Positions 1 to 10,472 are shown, numbered from the stretch's first letter. The stretch is DNA of 64,000 bases from Aphrocallistes beatrix (GCA_963281255.1 OY725488.1:4921925-4985924); one strand, 5' to 3'. Notes: a model not told the origin generated them from the sequence alone. Numbers and translations: made by a program.

Positions 1-65
1 TTGAATGCAACCCTAACATTTTAAACAAAAAAAACAAAAAAATCCTAGAGTTTTAATTTATAAGA

Positions 66-584
66 TATATTTATATATATATATATATCTGTATCGAATT
101 GATTGAAGAAACTGGCAGGCACAGAAAGCTAATTTTTGGCATGTGGGAGTCTTTTGGCTATGGCTCCAGTAAGTTCTGAGCTCAGACCAAAATGTCGACT
201 CATCATGGAATTATGACGTCATTGTCACATTTTTAAAAGTTAAGCAACACAGTTATTCGGGCATAACTCAGCTATTATAGGAGATAGAAGGCTGAAATTT
301 TGATTGAATCTGTATACTAACACGTCTCACATATGATGCAACTATCATCAAAAAATGATGACTCATCACTTTACTATGACGTCATCATTACTCATCAAAA
401 TTTTAAAATTTGACAAATTTGGTGTTTTTTCGAGTGATATCGATTTTAAAACTAAGATAGACATATTTAGAGATGATATCTCCCTTATAATTAACCAATG
501 TCACCTCCATGCGACCGAAGGGAGCCTCCGGCGGAAAGGAAATGTGTGCCAGCCTCGCAGCGCTTGCAAGCGAAGCGCGCTTGT
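66..584 (+). mobile_element. Helitron-like non-autonomous copy A1
   Basis: This is one member of the commonest repeat family in the window. After an AT microsatellite come the family landmarks in order: the ATTGATTGAAGAAACTG block, the block GTGGGAGTCTTTTGGCTATG, two TGACGTCA palindromes around a TGACTCAT site, then the GC-rich 3' tip that forms a CAAGCG...CGCTTG hairpin and ends in CTTG at 580-583. The usual 5' start TCCTTACTATTAAAACTCG is missing. No coding potential is seen. The Helitron assignment rests on the termini of the better copies at 21848-22918 and 52573-53129. Confidence 0.7.
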
Positions 585-950
585 AATCTATATCGCACGA
601 AAAACAACCAAATTTATCAATTTTTAAAATTTTAATGAGTAATGTGACGTCCTAATAGAGTGATGAGTCATCATTTTTTGATGATAGTTGTATCATATTT
701 GAGGTATGTTAGTATGCAGATTCTATTAAAACTTCAGCCTTCTATCTCCTATAATGGCTGAGTTATACTCGAATAACTAACTTTTAAAAATGTGACAATA
801 ACCTCATAATTCCATAATGAGTCGACATTTTGCTCTGAGCTCAGAACTTACAGGAGCCATAGCCAAAAGACTCCCACATGCCAAAAATCAACTTTCTGTG
901 CCCGGCAGTTTCTTCAATCAATTCGTTACAGATATATATATATATATATA
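585..950 (-). mobile_element. Helitron-like copy A2, truncated, head-to-head with A1
   Basis: This is the reverse complement of the first two thirds of the same family. It abuts the 3' end of copy A1, so together they make an ~880-bp inverted repeat with short centre. The 3' tip of this copy is absent, and its outer end runs into a TA microsatellite at ~930-950. The simplest reading is that A1 inserted into, or next to, a truncated inverted copy. Confidence 0.65.
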
Positions 951-960
951 CATACGTATA

Positions 961-2293
961 CAGGGTGTAACATATGTAATGACCGGTTAGTTTAATCATC
1001 ATTACTCTCAAACCACAAGCTTGACTCCTTGACTAATAGCCATAATATAATATACTATATATTATTTTGCATTTTGAAAGTGATCCAACCTTATTTTTCT
1101 TATTTACCATCTTATTTTTTTTATTTTATCAAATAACACTAGAGGCACAAAAATGTATTTTAAAGATTTTGCAATTGCTGTTCGTTCTAGGGCAATTGGA
1201 ATAATGGAAATGGGAGAGTTAAAGAAAAATGTTGCTAAAAGACTTGGTGTTGGAGAACGGACCGTTCGGAGTTGGTGGTGCGCACACAAATCCCACAAAT
1301 CGTTACAGTCCAAGCATAAATCTGGACGTGTTCCTTCCATTAAACTGGGGGCAAAGATCACTATTCAAAATCCCTCGGAAAGAGACGTCACTCAACGCAA
1401 AAATGGCGAGGAGATTGAGGAATAGGGGTTATACTATCTCCCACCAAACAGTTTTTCGCTATTTGAGCAAATCTCTCACGGCTAGAGCATACAAGCGGCC
1501 TAAAAACCCCTTCTCTCCCAGAAAAATATTCGGACCGTCTATTATTCGCTCAAAATCACGTTTCATAGACCGTGGAACAATGGAAAAGAGTTCTATGGTC
1601 TGACGAATCCCCATTTGAACTATTCCCACCAACTAATCGGCAAAATGACCGAGTATGGGCAAAGAGTTCTGGTAATATTGAACCCGTCGTTAGAAAAAAA
1701 TTTCCAGGCCGTGTTATGGTGTGGGGAATGATGTCGCACAGTGTGCTATCGGAATTGCACATAATCCCTCAAGGTAAAACTGTGAATCCAGCTTACTACT
1801 GCGACAACATTCTAGCGAAAACTTGCAAAGATGCGCTATCAAGAAAGAAAACCACAGGCACAACTTTACTACGGGCCATGACATCAAACATGTCCGAAAT
1901 AATATTTATACAAGATGGAGCCCCTGCTCACACAGCCAAATCGACTCAGAAATTGTGTGCCGAGATCTTTCCGTCCTTTTAAAAAAAGATCGAGTGACCT
2001 GGGAACTCTCCTGATATAAATCCCATCGAAAACCTGTGGTCAATTCTATCTAATCGCCTTGATGAAATTGGCACTGTTTCAACTGTGGAATCCTTAGAAA
2101 AAAATCTAAAATTAGCATGGGAGTCGATTGATGAAAATATTTTAGAAAGTTTAGTTTCTAGCATGCCTAGTCGAATGAAACTAGTAATTGAGAATCGTGG
2201 AGATTATATATCCAAATAGAAAAGACTGTATCACCCTCATAGTTAGTAATATTATTAAAAGTTCGACCGGCCATTACATATGTTACACCCTGT
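961..2293 (+). mobile_element. Tc1/mariner-type transposon, inactive
   Basis: Inverted ends CAGGGTGTAACATATGTAAT (961-980) and its complement at 2274-2293 differ at about one position over ~26 bp. They are flanked by TA (959-960 and 2294-2295), the standard target duplication of the superfamily. The 1333-bp length is typical. The body encodes a broken transposase. The element sits in a TA-rich stretch between Helitron-like copies. Confidence 0.88.
1153..2219 (+). pseudogene. Tc1-like transposase pseudogene (DD37E spacing)
   Basis: The N-terminal part (from 1153) reads as a helix-turn-helix DNA-binding region with GVGERTVRSWW. A frameshift near 1360-1380 moves to the frame with YTISHQTVFRYL. 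The catalytic core then reads QWKRVLWSDES (first Asp, ~1600), IQDGAPAHT (second Asp, codon 1914-1916) and SPDINPIENLW (Glu, codon 2028-2030). Thirty-seven residues separate the second Asp and the Glu, in the same frame, rather than the 34 usual for Tc1. In-frame stops lie near 1566-1568 (where Trp is expected), at 1980-1982 and at 1995-1997 (Trp expected). The frame otherwise closes at 2217-2219 after a normal Tc1 C-terminus. It cannot make active enzyme. Confidence 0.88.
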
Positions 2294-2315
2294 ATATATA
2301 CTACACACATACACA

Positions 2316-2408
2316 TTAATCGAGTTTTTATAGTAAGGATATATATACATTAATCGAGTTTTAATAGTAAGGATATATATATACATCAATCGAGTTTTAA
2401 TAGTAAGG
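2316..2408 (-). repeat. Three tandem Helitron-like 5' ends
   Basis: Three copies of a ~34-bp unit lie head to tail on the minus strand. Each is the first part of the Helitron-like family (TCCTTACTATTAAAACTCG followed by an AT run). Only the 5' ends are present, without bodies. Confidence 0.7.
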
Positions 2409-2410
2409 AT

Positions 2411-2468
2411 ATACTCTAATCGGACAAAGGTATTTGATACCCTTACTATTTTCAGTCATAATTAGTTA
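2411..2468 (+). mobile_element. Fragment of a Tc1-like MITE
   Basis: The start CTCTAATCGGACAAAGG and the following TTACTATTTTC...CATAATTAGTTA match the left arm of the palindromic MITE that is complete at 43066-43490. It is cut off by the Helitron-like copy at 2469. Confidence 0.5.
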
Positions 2469-2901
2469 CAAGCGCGTTTCGCTTGCTTGCGCTGCGCGGC
2501 TGGCGGGCACTCATTTTTGCATGTGGGAGTCTTTTGGCTATGGCTCCACTAAGTTCTGAGCTCAGAGCAAAATGTCGATTCATCATGGAATTATGACGTC
2601 ATTGTCATATTTTTAAAAATTAAGCAATACAGTTATTCGATCATAACTCTGCCAGTATAGGAGAAAGAAGGCTGAAATTTTAATAGAATCTGTATACTAA
2701 CATGTCTCACATATGATGCAACTATCATCAAAAAATGATGGCTCATCACTTTGTTATGACGTCATCATTACTCATCAAAATTTAAAAATTGCTAATTTGG
2801 TGATTTTCGTGCGATATCGATTATAACAGTAAGACAGACGTATTTAGAGATGTCTTTTCCCTTATAATTAATCAATGTGACCCCAGCCGCGAAGCGCTTG
2901 T
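2469..2901 (+). mobile_element. Helitron-like copy B, rearranged
   Basis: It begins with an inverted 3' tip (CAAGCGCGTTTCGCTTGCTT, 2469-2510) and then runs in plus orientation from GTGGGAGTCTTTTGGCTATG to a 3' end GCGAAGCGCTTG at ~2900. The 5' end is missing. It keeps the TGACGTCA palindromes, and the central ATGACTCATC reads as TGGCTCATC here. Confidence 0.65.
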
Positions 2902-3720
2902 ATATATATATATATGTTGCAGTGTAAATGCGAAACTGGTGGATTCGCGAATACACTGAATATAGTTGGTGGATTCGCGAATACACCGGTGCAAATGCGA
3001 AACCTTTTATCTTAAATCTTATGGTTGATTTATATTTCTCATAGGAACAACTAGATTACAACAAAACTTTTAATCAAGATCAATGAATGTAAAATCTTAT
3101 TCCAAATCGTTTTCATATAATCTTCAAGCATGATAAATTATTCTTACATTACATACATCACTCCTCATGCTATGCTATATTATTTGCTTTTTGGTATGTT
3201 TTAAGTTTTAGAAACTTTACTTTCTCACGCCAAAAATGTAGTTGTATAGTAGCTTTGAAAACATGTTGTTTACATCATCTTACTGTCAAATTTTTAGTTA
3301 TGAAACAGCTGAGTATTACTAATAATAGTGTAAATACTACTTGTTTCCTTCTTTTTTTTAGTTATATAATTAACCAACCATAAGATTTAATCACGGTTAA
3401 CGGTTAAGAAATCTTGGATCGGTTAACCAATCTGCTTTATTTTCCAAATATTTAGACTAATTTCATTGTTTTTGGATGGAGATCAGGAATGTTACTTCTA
3501 AAATTTGATTTTACAATATTATTTCTATTTTATTAACCAAATAGTATATTTTGAGATCACTAAAAATTGTAATTTTTTTAATATCAAGTTAAATATTAGT
3601 CGAAAAATCCATATTTCTATCAATTAGTATTGACATCGGTTAACCGTTAACCGTCCTGGAGGAAAAAAAAAATAACGAGCCGAATATCGGTTAACCAACC
3701 CCAGCCATGCCTTGAGCTTC
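2902..3720 (+). repeat. Dispersed repeat with ~27-bp minisatellite (copy 1)
   Basis: After a TA run the sequence carries repeated TGGTGGATTCGCGAATACAC units (2938-3000), then AAACCTTTTATCTTAA. It continues after an insertion with GGTTAACGGTTAAG-type motifs and an end reading CCCCAGCCATGCCTTG. The same order occurs at 14186-14352 without the insertion. The end sequence resembles a hAT terminus, but I could not find a target duplication. Confidence 0.5.
3016..3386. mobile_element. piggyBac-like MITE
   Basis: Inverted ends ATCTTATGGTTG (3016-3027) and CAACCATAAGAT (3375-3386) are flanked on both sides by TTAA (3012-3015 and 3387-3390), the target duplication of piggyBac and of Kolobok-type elements. 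The related repeat at 14186-14352 reads TTATCTTAACGG without interruption, which acts as an empty site. The 371-bp body is AT-rich and non-coding. Confidence 0.7.
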
Positions 3721-4771
3721 CGTGAACAAATATTTAAGGTGTTAAATTTGTCTGTTCTAAAAAATCTGTAATAGTATAACCATTAGCACGGGAAATCGTG
3801 AGAAATTTTTGTTGACATCTATATATTTTCGTTTAAATAATTTGTAAATTTCAAAATAATCTGAATCACCACTTAGTGTTGGGAAAGTTAGTATCAGCAA
3901 ATTAGCTTAATCTTCCAATTTTATCAAAAGAATGATTCGACAGATTTATTTGAACTAATTTTCAAAGGCTTTACTGGATTCAAATCATTTTATACTACGT
4001 ATTTCGAAATGTTTCTTGCAATATGAATTTTACTGTCTAAGGTACAAATACATTTTCTCTCGACAGTTTCCATATCCTTTACTAAAATAACTACCAGGAA
4101 GATATAATTACAATAAATGACCTTTCAAACAAAAACAATTCATTAAATGAGACATATGTTATCGAACATTTCTACTTCGAAGACATTTTTACTGTCCATG
4201 AAAATTCGAAAAGGTTGATGCAAATAGCGCATCTTACTATTTCCTTAATACTATATATTTTTTCTCGAAAGTATTCTAACTTTCTAATGCTATTTTTTAA
4301 TCTCTACTGTAAGGATTATCAATAAATATATGTAGATAAATCTCAAAAGTGCTCCAGTTGGTTTGTACACCTCTTTGGCTGTGTTTAATCATAAATGTGA
4401 GGTTCAGCAACTGATTTTTACAATGAATGATAATCTGCTACAAAGATTATTAACGATGTCACAATGTAAGAATTTATTAAACCAATAGGATTTGGAATTG
4501 AGGGATAAAGCTGGATAGTAGCATGGTCGGATATTAGAACCTTCATTATTATTAAGGATTTATTATAAAAAAGTAAAATACAATTGACCTCAAGGAGGCT
4601 GTCGAAGTTAATTTCGTCGCATTAATCAGAAAATATGAACTAGTTGCACGTTACTATTTATTTTATTTTTGTATCCTAATAATTGGATATAATACTAGGA
4701 CTAAAGAAACGCTTTAGTTTCCACCAAATGTTCGATATTTCCCAATTTCAAAATCTGCAAGTTTGTATGGA
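3721..4771. other. No gene recognised
   Basis: AT-rich sequence with no sustained reading frame and no repeat shared with the rest of the window that I could recognise. Confidence 0.5.
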
Positions 4772-4841
4772 TTATGCTGAGGTGAAATGCAATTTAAAAC
4801 ATATAAGCATGTGTTTTAAATTGTATTTCACCTCAGCATAA
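4772..4841. repeat. 70-bp hairpin
   Basis: The arms begin TTATGCTGAGGTGAAATG and end CATTTCACCTCAGCATAA-like (the right arm reads GTATTTCACCTCAGCATAA). They pair over about 30 bp around a short ATATAAGCATGT centre with few mismatches. The size is that of an animal miRNA precursor, but a tiny MITE is equally possible. Confidence 0.5.
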
Positions 4842-4850
4842 GCAAAATGC

Positions 4851-5136
4851 CTGAGTTATAGTCGAAAAACTAAAATTTCTAAAATTTCTAAAAGGTGACA
4901 ATGACGTCATAATTCCATGATGAGTAAAAATTATCGCATAAGTTCAGAATTAGTGGATCCATATCCAAAAGATTCCCACATGCTAAAAATCAGCTTTCTG
5001 GGCCAGTCAGTTTCTTCAATCAATTCGTTACAGATATAGATTCATATATATACAAGAGCGCTTCGCTTGCTTGCCCTGCGTGGCTTGCGGATACTTCGTG
5101 TCCAAAGAGTCGCCCTGCGGGCGCCTGCAGGTACTG
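4851..5136 (-). mobile_element. Helitron-like fragments (two pieces)
   Basis: 4851-5035 is the 5' half of the family on the minus strand, ending in CAATTCGTTACAGATATA. 5052-5136 is a separate minus-strand 3' tip (GCGCTTCGCTTGCTTGC, then GTGTCC and GGCGCCTG). The two are in the wrong order for a single copy, so they are remnants of two insertions. Confidence 0.6.
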
Positions 5137-5139
5137 AAT

Positions 5140-5450
5140 CTAGCCTAATTTGAGAATTTTTCTACTTTATATAAATATTGCAAACAAAAGTTAACAAATA
5201 ATTTTTCATATATGACGGAAAATATAATATTATAAATCTACACCCCTGAAAACTCCATGTCAACCATTGGAAGCCAGTCTCTAGCCTATTTTTGTAATTT
5301 GTTTACTTTATGTATCTAATGTAAACAAAAGTAAACAAATAATTTATCATATTGATCTGAAAATGTAACATTCGAAATCTACACTCCTTGAAAACTCCAT
5401 GTCAACTGTTGGAAGCTAGTATCTAGCATATTTTTCAAAATTCGTCAAAT
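5140..5450. repeat. ~141-bp tandem repeat, two units
   Basis: Units start at CTAGCCTA (5140 and 5281) and a third begins at 5423. Each contains a GTAAACAAA-type block and CATGTCAAC...GGAAGC. The same unit recurs as about two copies at 18225-18480, so this is a dispersed satellite. Confidence 0.65.
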
Positions 5451-5535
5451 GGTGTGCACATAGCCTTTTTTAGTGCTATCATAGCTATAGACTATATCAA
5501 AATTAAGTTATCAAACATTATTTGTGGCTTTGAAG

Positions 5536-5907
5536 CTAAGTTGACTAATTCATGAATTAATGAATTATTCGAATAATTCGAATAATTCGAATAATTCATA
5601 ATTCATCGAGCCAGAGAGAAGAATTATTCAAAATTTAAAGTTTTTTACAAGGGAATATCATAAATTATATGAATGAGTTTTTCAAACAATTCATAATTCA
5701 GGATTCTGAACTTTCGAACAATTCATAATTCCTGAATTATGAATTATTCGAATAGATCACATTTCAGGAATTTTGAATTATTCGAATTTTTCAATAATTC
5801 ATGAATTAGTAAACCTAGCATATTGGTTGACTAATTCATGCTTGAATTATGAATTATTCGAATAATTCATAATTCTTTGCCATTTTTTAATGAATTAGTC
5901 AACTTAG
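5536..5907. mobile_element. hAT-type MITE
   Basis: Inverted ends CTAAGTTGACTAATTCAT (5536-5553) and their complement (5890-5907) are flanked by perfect 8-bp duplications CTTTGAAG (5528-5535, 5908-5915). The 8-bp length points to hAT. The interior is almost entirely reiterated GAATTATTCGAATAATTC motifs in both orientations. A decayed relative lies at 51370-51600. Confidence 0.75.
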
Positions 5908-5915
5908 CTTTGAAG

Positions 5916-6388
5916 TAGTATTAAGGATACCGCCCTCGAAAAACTTTGCCTGACGTAAAAAAATGGACAAAATCTTTTATTTTTAATTCCCATTGTATTA
6001 CTGAGTGGGTTACCATCTAATCGAACTAGTTGGACGATATTTTTTTCCGATTTGTATGAGTTACCCCTCAAATGAATAGCGTACTAAAATTGAGGTTTTT
6101 CGGGGCATTCAAAAATAAGTTGAGTCGTTCGCCAGATATGAAGATGATCTATTACTTTAACATCATACCTTATCATAGGATACAACATCTAGTCATATTC
6201 TCGCGATTTGCTCAAAATCGTTCTAATTTAATTCATTCGAAAATGTTTTCCACCTCAATCGCGTCAATTTCCTTGATTGTATATTTGTTTGACATTAAAT
6301 TCCTACAATAAGGGTTTAATACTGTACAGTCTATTCATAATTATTTACAATTATTATACCCAATGCAACTTGATAACTCAAGATGTTA
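5916..6388. other. No gene recognised
   Basis: AT-rich DNA. A 79-codon plus-strand frame (6072-6311) has no recognisable motif and I treat it as chance. Confidence 0.45.
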
Positions 6389-7073
6389 CACAAGGTGACA
6401 AATAGATACTGTTACAAGCTTCACTAGGGATAAAATTTCTTTTATTCAAACAGTCAGTTATTGGGGTCTTTAGAGATTGTAATTCAAATATTTTCAACAA
6501 TTTAGAAAGAATTTTCGAGCCTGAGACCTAGAACTGTGTTTTTTATGGTGAGTTTGATTTTTTAAAATGTGTCCTGGCACGCAGGGAAAATCACGAATCA
6601 GGGCCCACTGCTTCTGTAAAAAATATCTTCATAATCGGTGTTCCATGACGATTTAGCACTAGAGATACCTTTCATTCACCATAGAAATATTTCCAAATCT
6701 ACTGAATTCATTATCAGAAATGAGAAAAAGTTATTCATTCGGAGCTCAAATTAGGTACATTTAGCAAAATTTCCCAAAATGGCACTATGTTCACTTCACT
6801 AAAAATATGATCCAATTGGTCCACAAAATGCACTGATCTGAACATTCTATATTTCTACAAATTTAGAATGTTCGAGGAAGATTGCTGTGAGTCAAGACAC
6901 TTTTGTCTTCTCAAAACTCACCCTATAAAATACATTTCTTGACTTGAAATATCTTTTAAAATCATTAAAAACATCCGAATTACAATCTCTAAAGAGCATA
7001 AAAACTAAGATTGTTAGAGTATAAGAAATTTTATACCTAATGCAGGTTGTAACAGAACTTATTAGTTGCCCTG
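6389..7073. mobile_element. Long-inverted-repeat MITE, Tc1/mariner type (family C, copy 1)
   Basis: The right end reads GTTGCCCTG followed by TA. The left end is eroded (CACAAGGTGACAAATAG). The arms match over roughly 200 bp and carry the family blocks TTTAGAGATTGTAATTC and GTGTCCTGGCACGCAG. The best copy is at 20972-21741. No transposase lies inside. Confidence 0.65.
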
Positions 7074-7136
7074 TATACTCTTTTAAGTTATATTTTGTTT
7101 TTATGGCCCCCTTTTTAACAATTAAATATAATAAGG

Positions 7137-7345
7137 TTAATTAATCTTTTCGCCTTGAGCAGCAATCACAAGATCGCACCGTTTACACATAAATTTTGTG
7201 AAGTTTGCAAACGAATTCAGGATCAAAGTTTTCCTGCTCTAAATATCCACATAGTTTTGACAATTCGAGGAGCCCTATTTAGAAGCCCTTTCTTCAGAAC
7301 AGCCCATAAATTCACTATCGGATTCAAGAGACTTTTAACTTTATA
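7137..7345 (-). pseudogene. Tc1-like transposase, C-terminal relic
   Basis: Read on the minus strand, LNPIVNLWAVLKKGLLNR matches the third catalytic motif of Tc1 transposases, with Val in place of the catalytic Glu. After frame changes the sequence ends KRCDLVIAAQGEKIN-stop, the usual Tc1 C-terminus. The 7350-7620 stretch may hold more of the core, but I could not assign it. The relic adjoins the right end of the MITE at 7073. Confidence 0.65.
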
Positions 7346-7870
7346 ACACCATAAACCTCGCTTCTAAGGATAGGGTGAAAGCCGAATGGCGTTAAAAGAA
7401 TCAGGATAGCATGAAAACTCGAGTTAGACTGACACACTTTTCGCGTTGAAAACCCAAAAAAGCCTCCCTTGGGGGCTTTTAGTTGGAGAATAGTAAAGTT
7501 CAACAAGTAATTTGTCCAAAATAAGGCTTTTTTGAAATTTTCAAAATCAAGACAATTACTCGTAACTGAACATTGGCTTAATATTTTTAACACTGTCACT
7601 CCAAATACTACGCCTTCCATGGTTTACAAATTTCATTAATACTGTCGTTTAATCATTTTTGATTAATCATATTCGAATTCAGCTTAATTATATCCAAATT
7701 CACCTTTTGAGTTAGTAAGTTTCAAGCATATTGTATAATATAATCCGTATATTGATATTATTAATCTACAAGTAGCAAACATGTATTACGTGCACTTTGC
7801 CCCACGCGTTGGTTATGGGACTGCCCGCCGTTACGCGTTCTAAATCTACTATGCAGCAATACTCAAGTTT
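7346..7870. other. Unassigned, possibly continuing the Tc1 relic
   Basis: A 98-codon minus-strand frame (7324-7620) overlaps the expected position of the catalytic core, but the first two Asp motifs are not readable. Nothing else is recognised. Confidence 0.35.
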
Positions 7871-8093
7871 CTTGAGGCTATAGTAAACGATCGGAGTGAG
7901 CCAGGAAAGAGTAGGGGTGAAGTTGAGTCCTATTTACATGGTCTTGAGTCTTTTCAGAATTACTTCAAACTACGTGTTATCCAGAGGCTTTTGAAAATTG
8001 TTCATCCTATCCACGTACGATGCCAAGGAAGAAAAGCGACAGCCAGCAAGGTCAGTTCATGTGTAAACACATTAATTAACCTAACCGCCGATG
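7871..8093 (+). pseudogene. hAT transposase relic (central region)
   Basis: The stretch reads LEAIVNDRSEPGKSRGEVES, then FQNYFKLRVIQRLL, then TASKVSSCVNTL. This pattern resembles the segment of TTF/ZMYM-type hAT transposases in which a truncated domain is followed by a helix with SFxxYFGLxL and an ALQxKxxTAxxA-like motif. It is bounded by stops and sequence without coding signal. The composition is less AT-rich than its surroundings. The assignment is by pattern only. Confidence 0.45.
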
Positions 8094-8656
8094 AACATAA
8101 ATTTTAAAAATGCCGAGGCGCAGTACGAAAGTGTAGAGTATAACAATCCAGGTACTATGCATGGACCTGCTGCAATTGCCTAGGGAAAATCGTATTTGCT
8201 CGCTCTCGTGGGACGGTTTGCGCTGCATTACAGGTTACCGAGGAACAAATAAGGACATTTTACAAAAATATATACTAGTTGGTGATGGAACCTGGTGCGA
8301 AAGCCCTTTTGGATAGGTATTCCAAGAATGATCTCGTTGTTGTCTTGTTGATTTTGTCTCGATGATGTCTTCTCGTTACTACTTGCGAGACAGAGAGATC
8401 TTTAAGCATGCTATGAAGAATACAGGGTTTAACACATTGTCTGGATTCAAAGATGTGTCATTTTGTCATTAAAGATAGCCTTCCTATGGGAATTTTTTTT
8501 CATCAAAAATTCGCCAAAAGTCCTGTTTAATCATTTTTAGATCCCTAAAGGAGATCTAAACATTAATTAAATCGATTTTTAGAATTTCAATGCTAATATT
8601 TCGCAACTCGGAGCCACTTGTACCACCTGGTGTCCCCCCAAAAAGGATACATATCC
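8094..8656. other. No gene recognised
   Basis: Possible further decay of the hAT relic up to ~8480, but no motif can be read with confidence. Confidence 0.35.
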
Positions 8657-8944
8657 ATAACTTCTTTGAACCATGTCAGATCATCATTTTAATGCTAAAT
8701 TCGTGCTCAGTACTAAATTTCCAGCAATTTAATATATATATACTATTGGACACATTTGGAGAATTCTTTGGCTGCGGGTTCCTAGCAACGGCCAGGAATG
8801 TTTAAAAATTCCTGGCCGTTGCTAGACACGGACAACCAAAAAATTCTCCAAATATGGTCAATATATATATCAAATTGCTGGAAATTCAATGCGGGACACG
8901 AATTCAGATTCAAATGATGATCTGACATGGTTCAAAGAAGTTAT
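8657..8944. repeat. ~288-bp near-perfect palindrome
   Basis: The arms (from ATAACTTCTTTGAACCATG at 8657 to CATGGTTCAAAGAAGTTAT at 8944) pair around a tiny centre near 8800 (GGAATGTTTAAAAATTCC). Mismatches are few. No TA, TTAA or 8-bp duplication is obvious at the edges, so element type is unknown. Confidence 0.7.
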
Positions 8945-9689
8945 TGATCTGGGATTCCGGCGGACTTTATCGAATGTGTTTATTTTTGGGTGGCCGGTCA
9001 TCAATGACCAGTTTTTTACACTTTTGATGATGAAAATTTTTGATACTACACCATATTTTGAAGTAAAGGACTTCTTTAAGTTGTCGAATAAGGATATTTG
9101 CATTTTATTCAATATTCCAAAGCAGTTTAAAACAAATGGAAATTGAGGAACAAATATAAATATTTTCAAAATCCTATTATCTGAGAGCTTTTTTCAGCAA
9201 TTATAAAGGTGATAACTTTTTGTAAATTCAACATAGGGGCGAAAACTCAACGGTTTTTGATAGATCTCGAAGAGGAGAACCAAATGAACAGACATATTTT
9301 TGATATTAAGAATAAAAAGAGAATTATGAAAAATATAATGCCAAAAAAAATACTCGGGTGTCTTGGTGTGAATTTTTAACAATTGTCAAAATTCTGTCTG
9401 TTCATTAGATAGATCCATTTATGAAAGAATTTGGAAAGTTTTTAAAGGGTTGTAGGCATATTGTGTCCGATTTCTTCATTGTAAATAGACCAATTTTTTT
9501 AAAAAATTTTCATCTGTTGAATTATTTCGATTATTAATGCAGTTTTGCAGAGCACAAATCTGCACTGAAATAATTATATGAATCGGTTGAAAAGGTCAAA
9601 AGTTAGCTATTATAGGAAAGGCCAACCTTAAGTTGCGGATCGATAATCGTATAGTAACTTCGTCTGCCGGTAAACAGTCTATACCTTTC
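8945..9689. other. Unassigned, one open frame
   Basis: A plus-strand frame of 85 codons (8889-9146) starts inside the palindrome arm and continues out of it as DLTWFKEVIDLGFRRTLSN and so on. It has no motif I recognise. The rest is AT-rich and featureless. Confidence 0.35.
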
Positions 9690-10045
9690 GTCAAAATTTC
9701 ATTCCTCTAACACTATTCCCAAAAAGCCGTTATAGATGAAAAAAAGAAAATCATAAGATACCCCAGTTTGCACCCACCTTTATCAAGCAGTCGTCAGCCA
9801 GAGATCCCACAAAAGCGGTAGATACAAAGTGGGTGTCGTCTAGCACAATGGGACTTATTTGACCATAAATGAGCCAGACTATACTCACTTGATATCCGGC
9901 GCTTTTGTGGGATCTCAGGCTGGCGAAAGCTTGGAAAAGTTGGAGGCAAACTGGGGCATCTTTATGATATTATTTCTCCTGATCATGAAAGTTTTTGCGA
10001 AGAAAGGTGTTGTAATGCCTAATGAAAATTTCATCTCAAGTAAAC
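9690..10045. mobile_element. Degenerate palindromic MITE
   Basis: GATACCCCAGTTTGCACCCA (from ~9757) pairs with TGGAGGCAAACTGGGGCATC (to 9962). GAGATCCCACAAAAGCG pairs with CGCTTTTGTGGGATCTC around a centre near 9860. Weaker pairing extends to about 9690 and 10045. No transposase motif. Confidence 0.55.
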
Positions 10046-10195
10046 TAATATCTATCTCTTCTCGTTTCCAAGTTCCATTTCTAACACCTAAAAAAATCTG
10101 ATATTTTGAGGAAAAGTTTTTAAACATCATTGTATAGCATCCCAATACAAATTCAACATTTCGAATTTTTATGGTGAATCATTTTCACTTGACCA

Positions 10196-10376
10196 CGTAT
10201 ACTTTATCCGGACAATAGTATTTGAAATCCTTACTATTTTCCATCTTAACTAGTTATAAAATGGTTTTATTCATAGAGATAAATGTAATCAAACTGTAAA
10301 AGATATTTCAATTTCAAATTAATATTCTTCACATTCGAATTACTCAGGTTTGAAGCCTTATAATTGCAATATTCAA
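10196..10376. mobile_element. Tc1-like palindromic MITE, first arm (split by the hAT element)
   Basis: The arm reads ATCCGGACAATAGTATTTG, then TTACTATTTTCCATC, then CACATTCGAATTACTCAGG. These are the arm sequences of the complete copy at 43066-43490. Its other arm and centre lie at 13914-14148, so the 3.5 kb between them is an insertion. Confidence 0.6.
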
Positions 10377-10472
10377 CAGGGATTTTTAGGAGAATGTTTC
10401 AGGGGGGGGCTAATCAATGTTTAGTGAATTAGAGGGATGCATAGTTTGGAGCTAAAGTACAGAACATAAAAT

